Origin: Eshraghiella sp045129695
GTDB taxonomy: Bacteria; Bacillota; Clostridia; Lachnospirales; Lachnospiraceae
Assembly (NCBI GenBank): GCA_045129695.1
Contig: JBGVJZ010000037.1
Coordinates: 71,412-135,411 of the forward strand
Direction of reading: 5' to 3'
DNA: 64,000 nt
Part shown: positions 58,942 to 64,000 of the stretch, in pieces
Numbering within the stretch: position 1 is the stretch's first letter
How the letters are laid out: every line of letters begins with the position of its first letter
Program-made: the position numbers and the translations under genes
Notes under the pieces: generated by a model
What the model was told of the DNA's origin: nothing
The model's database searches: none
What the model saw: only the letters and a program-made list of their open reading frames with translations

Positions 58942-60504
58942 ATGAAAAGGATAACAAAAATCGGGGCAAATGAATCCTCGGTTCAGAAGAAAAAACTAAA
59001 GGTTGCAGCCTATTGCCGAGTTTCTACGGCAAGTGATGAACAGCTTATCAGCCTTGAAGCACAAAAGGCCCATTATGAAAATCATATCCGTGCCAATGAA
59101 GAATGGGAGTATGTAGGCCTTTATTATGATGAGGGCATTACGGGTACGAAAAAGGATGTCCGTGCCGGACTTCTTTCCATGATAGCCGACTGTGAAGACG
59201 GTAAGATTGAATTTATTATTACCAAGTCCATCAGCCGATTTGCCCGTAATACTACGGACTGCTTGGAAATGGTGCGAAAGCTGACAGACTTGGGCATTTC
59301 CATTTTCTTTGAAAAAGAGAATATTAACACAGGTTCGATGGAGAGCGAACTGATGCTTTCCATTTTAAGCAGTCTGGCAGAAAGTGAGTCGGTATCTATT
59401 TCCGAAAACAGTAAATGGTCGGTGCAAAAACGCTTTCAGAATGGAACCTTTATTATTGCCTATCCTCCATACGGATATGACAACGATAACGGCACGATGG
59501 TTATTGTGCCGGAGCAGGCAGAGATTGTAAAAGAGATTTTTGCATCCTGCCTTGCTGGAAAAGGTACACACGCTATAGCCAAGGAACTGAATGCCCGTGG
59601 CATCAAGACCAAAAAGAATGGTAAATGGGGCGCGGGTTCTGTGAATGCCATTCTTACCAATGAAAAATACACAGGTGATGTAATTTTTCAAAAGACCTAC
59701 AGTGACAGTAGTTTTAACCGCCACATCAATTACGGAGAGCGTGACCGTTTCCTTTGTGAGAATCATCATGAGCCGATTATCAGTCATGAGGATTATGAGA
59801 AGGTACGCAAGGTGCTTGACCAGAGAGCAATGGAAAAAGGCAACGGTACAGATACCTACCGATATCAGAACCGTTATTGTTTCTCCGGCAAAATCAAATG
59901 TGGCGAATGTGGGACTACTTTTAAGCGTAGGCAGCATTACAAGCCAAGTGGTAATTATGTGGCTTGGACTTGCGGAAAGCATCTGGAAAACAAGCAAGAT
60001 TGCTCCATGCTCTACATTTCGGATGACAGCGTTAAGCTGGCTTTTCTGACCATGATGAATAAGCTGACCCACGGTCATCAAGTGGTCTTGAAACCGCTAT
60101 TACGCACTCTGCGAGGAATGGATGACAAAGACAGATTGCTCCGTATTCAGGAATTGGATATTTGCATTGAAAGTAATACCGACCGAAAGCAGATTCTTAC
60201 AAATCTGATGGCAACAGGGGTATTAGAGCCTACTGTTTTTAATCAAGAAAACGCTGCTCTTGTTATGGAAGAGCAAAAGCTACGGGCAGAAAAAGAGAAG
60301 TTAGTTAATTTTGTTGGCGGTGACAAGACACGAATTAAGGAACTGCAAAAGCTGATGGCATTTACAACCAAAGGTGTGATGCTGACAGCCTTCGAAGATG
60401 AAACCTTCCTTGCCTATGTGGAAAGTATCACGGTAGAGTCCAGGGCAAAGATTGTGTTCCACTTAAAATGCGGATTGAATCTGACGGAAAGGTTGGTGAG
60501 TTAA
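58942..60504 (+). CDS. Large serine recombinase 1
   Basis: 520 aa from the ATG at 58942 (GAGGTGAG upstream). The N-terminal resolvase domain has nucleophile S28 in AAYCRVSTASDEQ and the ITKSISRFARNTTDCL motif. The recombinase domain (GTHAIAKELNARGIKTKKNGKWGAGSVNAILTNEKYTGD) and a zinc-ribbon domain (CGECGTTFKRRQ, TCGKH, DCS) follow, then a coiled coil. Large serine integrases catalyse attP x attB recombination with double-strand breaks. First of three linked recombinase genes. Confidence 0.93.
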   Translation: MKRITKIGANESSVQKKKLKVAAYCRVSTASDEQLISLEAQKAHYENHIRANEEWEYVGLYYDEGITGTKKDVRAGLLSMIADCEDGKIEFIITKSISRFARNTTDCLEMVRKLTDLGISIFFEKENINTGSMESELMLSILSSLAESESVSISENSKWSVQKRFQNGTFIIAYPPYGYDNDNGTMVIVPEQAEIVKEIFASCLAGKGTHAIAKELNARGIKTKKNGKWGAGSVNAILTNEKYTGDVIFQKTYSDSSFNRHINYGERDRFLCENHHEPIISHEDYEKVRKVLDQRAMEKGNGTDTYRYQNRYCFSGKIKCGECGTTFKRRQHYKPSGNYVAWTCGKHLENKQDCSMLYISDDSVKLAFLTMMNKLTHGHQVVLKPLLRTLRGMDDKDRLLRIQELDICIESNTDRKQILTNLMATGVLEPTVFNQENAALVMEEQKLRAEKEKLVNFVGGDKTRIKELQKLMAFTTKGVMLTAFEDETFLAYVESITVESRAKIVFHLKCGLNLTERLVS

Positions 60505-60939
60505 ATGACAGCACATATTCCATACGGATATCGGATTGTAGACGGAAGAGCTGTGGTAGATGAGGTTCAGGCAGAACAGGTCAGAAACTTTTTCGAAGAA
60601 TACATTTCCGGCAAAGCACTAAAAGTTGCAGCAGAAAATGTTGGAATAAAGATTTATCACGGCAGTGCCGGAAGGATGCTTCGAAATACCCGTTATCTTG
60701 GGGATGATTATTACCCTGCTATTATTGATCAGGAACTGTTCGACAGAGCCGAAGAAGAAAGACAATCCAGAGCCAATCAGCTTGGCAGGGTCAGAGAACT
60801 GCAAGGTAAAGAAATGCCTGCCGTTCCCCTGCATTTTACAATGGGGCGACAGACAAAGGTTATTTATGACCCTTACGAACAGGCTGAATACGCCTATAGT
60901 TTGATAGAAAGTGAGATGAATGCAAATGGAACCAGTTAA
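60505..60939 (+). CDS. Recombinase-domain protein lacking the catalytic domain
   Basis: A 144-aa protein whose ATG follows the previous stop directly. It contains only the DNA-binding recombinase domain (IPYGYRIVDGRAVVDEVQAEQVRNFFEEYISGKALKVAAENVGI, RMLRNTRYLGDDYYPAIIDQELFDRAEEERQSRANQLGR) and no resolvase catalytic part, so there is no serine nucleophile. It is intact and in operon with full-length recombinases on both sides, so it looks like a designed subunit (DNA binding or directionality), not a decayed gene. Confidence 0.85.
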   Translation: MTAHIPYGYRIVDGRAVVDEVQAEQVRNFFEEYISGKALKVAAENVGIKIYHGSAGRMLRNTRYLGDDYYPAIIDQELFDRAEEERQSRANQLGRVRELQGKEMPAVPLHFTMGRQTKVIYDPYEQAEYAYSLIESEMNANGTS

Positions 60940-62497
60940 AAACATAACGGTAATTCCGGCACGTAGACGTGTTGGCAACACCGCTAAAGAATCAGAAATA
61001 CCAAAACTGCGTGTGGCAGCCTACTGCCGAGTTTCCACTGACAGTGATGAACAGGCCACCAGTTATGAGGCGCAGGTGGAGCATTATACCGATTACATTC
61101 GCAAAAATCCGGAATGGGAGTTTGCCGGAATATTTGCTGATGACGGGATATCCGGAACTAACACGAAAAAACGAGAAGAGTTCAACCGCATGATTGATGA
61201 GGCTATGGCGGGTAAAATCGATATGATTGTTACCAAGTCCATCAGCCGATTTGCGCGAAACACTTTAGACTGCCTAAAATACATCAGGCAGCTTAAGGAA
61301 AAGAATATTCCCGTTTATTTTGAAAAGGAAAATATCAACACGATGGATGCCAAGGGCGAGGTGTTGCTTACCATCATGGCGAGCCTTGCACAGCAGGAAA
61401 GCCAGTCCTTATCACAGAACGTAAAGTTAGGGTTTCAGTATCGTTATCAGCAGGGGCAGATTACCGTGAATCACAATCGTTTTCTTGGATACACCAAGGA
61501 TGAAAAAGGACAGTTGATTATTGAACCCGATGAAGCGGAAGTGGTCAAACGAATTTACAGAGAGTACCTGGAAGGTGCAAGTTTGCAGCAGATTGGCAGA
61601 GGCTTGGAGGCTGACGGAATTCTGACAGGCGCCGGGAAGAAGAAATGGCGACCGGAAACCCTGCAAAAAATCCTCAAGAACGAAAAGTATATCGGAGATG
61701 CCCTTCTGCAAAAGACCTATACAGTGGATTTCTTGGAGAAAAAGCGTGTTCCGAACAACGGATTGGTTCCGCAGTATTATGTGGAAAATAGCCATGAAGC
61801 CATTATCCCCCGCGACCTTTATATGCAGGTACAAGAAGAAATGGTCAGACGTGCCAACCTTCACAGCGGGCAGGAACGAAAAAAGCGTGTTTACAGTAGC
61901 AAGTATGCACTTTCAAGTATCGTGTACTGCTCCAAGTGCGGTGACATTTACCGCAGAATCGCATGGAACAACAGAGGTAAACATTCCATCGTGTGGCGTT
62001 GCTGCACCAGGGTGGAACACGGTCCGGGAGCCTGCGCTGCCGATACGATACAGGAATCCGAACTTCAGAACCTTGTGGTAAGAGCCATCAACATGGCACT
62101 CTGCAAAAAGGATACCATGAGCGAAAACTTGCAGAAAAATGTCGAGGCGGTGCTTACCGGAGCAGACGGCATTCCGCTTGACGAAATTGACAGCCGTTTG
62201 GAACAGCTACAAAAGGAACTCCTAAAGGTAGCCAACGCCAAAGGAAATTATGACAGCATTGTGGATGAGATTTATAGCCTTCGTGAGGCGAAGCAGAATG
62301 CCCAAGTGGATAATGCGGAGCGTGAGGGTATGAAACAGCGAATCAGCGAAATGCAGCAGTTCCTTACAGAGCAGACGCAGAACATCACTGAATATGATGA
62401 GCAGTTGGTTCGCAGGCTGATTGAGAAAATAACGGTTTACGGCGGAAAGGTTACTGTAGAATTTAAATCCGGCACAAGCGTGGATGTGAGAAGATAA
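60920..62497 (+). CDS. Large serine recombinase 2
   Basis: 525 aa, overlapping the previous gene by 20 bp (a second ATG 6 bp further on is an alternative). Nucleophile S39 lies in AAYCRVSTDSDEQATSYEAQ, followed by DGISGTNTKKREEFNRM and VTKSISRFARNTLDCL. The recombinase domain (LQQIGRGLEADGILTGAGKKKWRPETLQKILKNEKYIGDALLQKTY), zinc ribbon (CSKCGDIYRRI, CCTRVEHGPGAC) and a long coiled coil complete it. Its resolvase domain is similar to but distinct from recombinase 1. Confidence 0.94.
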   Translation: MQMEPVKNITVIPARRRVGNTAKESEIPKLRVAAYCRVSTDSDEQATSYEAQVEHYTDYIRKNPEWEFAGIFADDGISGTNTKKREEFNRMIDEAMAGKIDMIVTKSISRFARNTLDCLKYIRQLKEKNIPVYFEKENINTMDAKGEVLLTIMASLAQQESQSLSQNVKLGFQYRYQQGQITVNHNRFLGYTKDEKGQLIIEPDEAEVVKRIYREYLEGASLQQIGRGLEADGILTGAGKKKWRPETLQKILKNEKYIGDALLQKTYTVDFLEKKRVPNNGLVPQYYVENSHEAIIPRDLYMQVQEEMVRRANLHSGQERKKRVYSSKYALSSIVYCSKCGDIYRRIAWNNRGKHSIVWRCCTRVEHGPGACAADTIQESELQNLVVRAINMALCKKDTMSENLQKNVEAVLTGADGIPLDEIDSRLEQLQKELLKVANAKGNYDSIVDEIYSLREAKQNAQVDNAEREGMKQRISEMQQFLTEQTQNITEYDEQLVRRLIEKITVYGGKVTVEFKSGTSVDVRR

Positions 62498-62511
62498 CAT
62501 TTGGATGGAAC

Positions 62512-62539
62512 ACACCTTGCAGCAATGCAGGGTGTTTTT
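62512..62539 (+). terminator. Rho-independent terminator after the recombinase operon
   Basis: A 10-bp stem ACACCTTGCA / TGCAGGGTGT (one G-T pair) closed by a GCAA tetraloop, then TTTTT. Confidence 0.92.
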
Positions 62540-62576
62540 CTTTTGCAGTGAAATGTTGCCGATTAGTCTATGAGTA

Positions 62577-62605
62577 TTGACAAATTTACTAAGAGTGCGT
62601 ATAAT
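62577..62605 (+). promoter_or_regulatory. Consensus sigma-A promoter
   Basis: TTGACA (62577-62582), 17-bp spacer, TATAAT (62600-62605): both hexamers perfect. It drives the RHH-like gene and the broken DUF262 gene and is independent of the recombinase operon, which ends 40 bp upstream. Confidence 0.9.
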
Positions 62606-62642
62606 ATATAATGACGTATTCTAAATGAACGGAGGTAAAATA

Positions 62643-63161
62643 ATGCAAAAAAATATATCCTTTACAGTGGATTCAGATGTATATGAAAAATTTAATATGG
62701 CACTTAATTTGTCCGGGGAAACATCTGATGAGGCTGGTGAGGCCTGTCTCCGTTGGTATATTGCACAAGCATTTGGCAATGCATCGAAAGAATATACACC
62801 AAGAGTTGTGAAACAAACTGACAGCGGTTCCAGAGATTTCTACGGAAAAGCATTGCAGCGTATCCCTATGTGGGCAATGAAACCGAGTCAGTACAACCAT
62901 AAAATTATAAAAGCCTTTTTTATGGCTATTGATATTGCAGGAGAAGCTACTCTGCCTATGATGGAGCGTCTGTGCAGTGATAAAGAGCGTCCTGATTTGT
63001 TTGTTCCTACTTTTAGAAATAACTATTCCCAAATGAAACTGGATGGACCAAAATCACACGGAAAAGTTTTTGAAGATGACGGAGAACGTGTCTGGGTTTG
63101 GGACGAGGTTGAAGACACCCTTGTGAAATATAAAGAAAGTTTCTACGTTGGAGAGGAGTAA
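62643..63161 (+). CDS. Protein with RHH-like N-terminus, partner of a DUF262 gene
   Basis: 172 aa from the ATG at 62643 after CGGAGGT. Residues 1-45 (KNISFTVDSDVYEKFNMALNLSGETSDEAGEACLRWYI) look like a ribbon-helix-helix domain. The C-terminal ~100 residues (GKALQRIPMWAMKPSQYNHKIIKAFFMAI, FRNNYSQMKLDGPKSHGKVFEDDGERVWVWDEVEDTLVKY) have a winged-helix look. It lies 2 bp before the DUF262 gene and may be its regulator or partner. Probably a leftover of a two-gene defence unit. Confidence 0.72.
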   Translation: MQKNISFTVDSDVYEKFNMALNLSGETSDEAGEACLRWYIAQAFGNASKEYTPRVVKQTDSGSRDFYGKALQRIPMWAMKPSQYNHKIIKAFFMAIDIAGEATLPMMERLCSDKERPDLFVPTFRNNYSQMKLDGPKSHGKVFEDDGERVWVWDEVEDTLVKYKESFYVGEE

Positions 63162-63163
63162 CC

Positions 63164-63508
63164 ATGAGCGTTTTAATAGATAACAGCATCACTATATATG
63201 AGGCACTTGAACACATAAAAAATGGGAAGTATGTTATGCCTGCATTCCAAAGACAATATGTGTGGAGTATGGAGCAGATTGAAAAACTCTGGGACTCCAT
63301 TCTTTTGGATTATCCTATTGCGACTTTTTTGTTTTGGCGCGTGGATGATGATAATGTTAGTTGGGATACTTATTTTTGTAATTTTATGTCTGAGGTTACA
63401 TTTGATAGCAGAAAGCAGGCAGACAGTGTCAATCATGAGTTGAGTAATATCGATGTAAAAATGACCGACACCGCAGTTTTAGATAGGCAGCAGAGATTAA
63501 CCTCTTAA
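63164..63508 (+). pseudogene. DUF262 (GmrS/DndB-like) gene, 3' part missing
   Basis: Only 114 codons remain of a protein family usually well over 300 aa. The start is normal for DUF262 (ITIYEALEHIKNGKYVMPAFQRQYVWSMEQIEKLWDSILLDYPIATFLFW). It ends at AVLDRQQRLTS followed by TAA, inside the family signature LDGQQRLTSL, whose Gly is also Arg here. The DUF262 domain uses this motif for nucleotide hydrolysis, so the product cannot be active. The sudden end suggests a deletion or recombination junction right after 63505. Confidence 0.82.
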
Positions 63509-63599
63509 ATGCGCCATCCCATGATGTTGATTGTATCGACGAACAAAAAAATGGATAGATAGAACTAAAACACCTATAAGGTATAAATGGAGGCAATTT

Positions 63600-64000
63600 A
63601 TGTTTAAAGAAAAAATTATTATAGAGATGAAAGAAGTATTCAAAGAAATTCCTTTTGGCATAGAGCATACTCTTAAAGTTTTGAAAAATGCAGAAGATAT
63701 AATGAACGGAGAAAATATCGGAGAGGAAGAAAAAGAATTCATCAGTATTATTGCTATACTACATGATATTGGTGCGGTTGAAGCACAAAAAAAATACGGT
63801 TCTATTGATGGTGTCTATCAAGAAAAGGAAGGACCAGCAGTAGCGAAAGAAATATTAAAAAAGGTAGGCTATAACAAAAATATTGATAGAATATGCTTTA
63901 TAATAGGCAACCATCATACTCCATCTAAAATTGATGGACTTGATTTTCAAATACAATGGGAAGCTGATTTGCTTGAAAATTTAACGGTTATGGATAAAGA
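63600..64000 (+). CDS. HD-domain protein, N-terminal part (3' end outside window)
   Basis: Opens at an ATG 8 bp after ATGGAGG and stays open for 133 codons to the window edge. The HD phosphohydrolase pattern is visible: His in GIEHTLKVLKNAE, the HD pair in IIAILHDIGAVEAQ, and the HH pair in FIIGNHHTPSKIDGLDFQIQWEADLLENL with a following Asp. These residues bind divalent metals; substrates vary widely (nucleotides, RNA, signalling molecules). It lies beyond the broken DUF262 gene and may be host chromosome. Confidence 0.8.
   Translation, partial: MFKEKIIIEMKEVFKEIPFGIEHTLKVLKNAEDIMNGENIGEEEKEFISIIAILHDIGAVEAQKKYGSIDGVYQEKEGPAVAKEILKKVGYNKNIDRICFIIGNHHTPSKIDGLDFQIQWEADLLENLTVMDK

Noticed and set aside
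62592..62605. GAGTGCGTA shared with the rlmD 3' end (11345-11353), as a possible attR core
   Set aside because: The match is only 9 bp, lies in a perfect promoter, and the following bases do not continue the rlmD sequence (GTGTTGATGTC).
63509..63540. CATGATGTTGATTGTATCG after the broken DUF262 gene, as a remnant of rlmD
   Set aside because: Resembles the rlmD end only over GTTGAT and neighbouring scattered bases; not enough to call an attachment site.

Overview
The window looks like a Firmicutes chromosome of the Lachnospiraceae type (Clostridia). The evidence is a low-GC backbone, strong AGGAGG ribosome sites, sigma-A promoters, and the families present (MutS2, YhaM-like exonuclease, CheX, RlmD). 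A long temperate siphovirus-type prophage sits in it. Naming a genus from this sequence alone would be guesswork.

Host part, 1-11380. First comes the tail of an AIR-synthase-like gene, an Lrp regulator, an aminotransferase, a CheX-like protein and TrmL, all on +. A bidirectional terminator separates these from a minus-strand mutS2 / response regulator / histidine kinase group. Then, on +, come an HtrA-like membrane protein that has lost two of its three catalytic residues, a YhaM-type exonuclease and rlmD.

Accessory left arm, 11381-21005. A DUF4268 putative nuclease gene is flanked by ~30-bp imperfect direct repeats. It is followed by a promoter with twin direct repeats and a six-gene run: small HTH protein, N6-adenine MTase, C5-cytosine MTase, an 848-aa nuclease/methyltransferase fusion, a 629-aa ImmA/IrrE-type metallopeptidase with a C-terminal HTH, and an unrecognised 342-aa protein. 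The last gene lies between two copies of a GGACA-YGGCG-TGTCC palindrome. This looks like a restriction/defence (and possibly lysogeny-control) island.

Phage early region, 21006-32611. A 450-bp non-coding leader with nested stems ends in a terminator-like hairpin. Then come a sigma-like regulator, DUF2800 nuclease, DUF2815 ssDNA-binding protein, family A DNA polymerase, antirepressor, VapE primase/helicase, VRR-NUC nuclease, SNF2 helicase and a DUF1492/ArpU-like late regulator.

Phage late region, 32620-58532. A putative activator-dependent promoter precedes HNH, a possible cos region, small terminase, a phage S-adenosylmethionine synthetase with two DNA methyltransferases, small DUF genes, large terminase, a moron-like insert with its own promoter, portal, ClpP-like protease, HK97 capsid, connectors, tail tube, a gpG/gpGT chaperone pair made by a clear -1 frameshift, tape measure, Dit, tail/adsorption proteins including a GH18 enzyme, holin and amidase.

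Recombination and right edge, 58533-64000. A small protein and three tandem serine-recombinase genes (full / catalytic domain missing / full) are followed by a strong terminator. A separately promoted pair follows, in which a DUF262 gene is cut off inside its signature motif, and then the start of an HD-domain gene.

The least explained structures are a 39-nt motif (GGGGGTTCGATTC-N7-YTTTTCGCWTATRGRCAGA) occurring three times upstream of phage genes, and a recurring layout of terminator-like hairpin plus a mini-ORF that ends on or next to the following gene's start codon.
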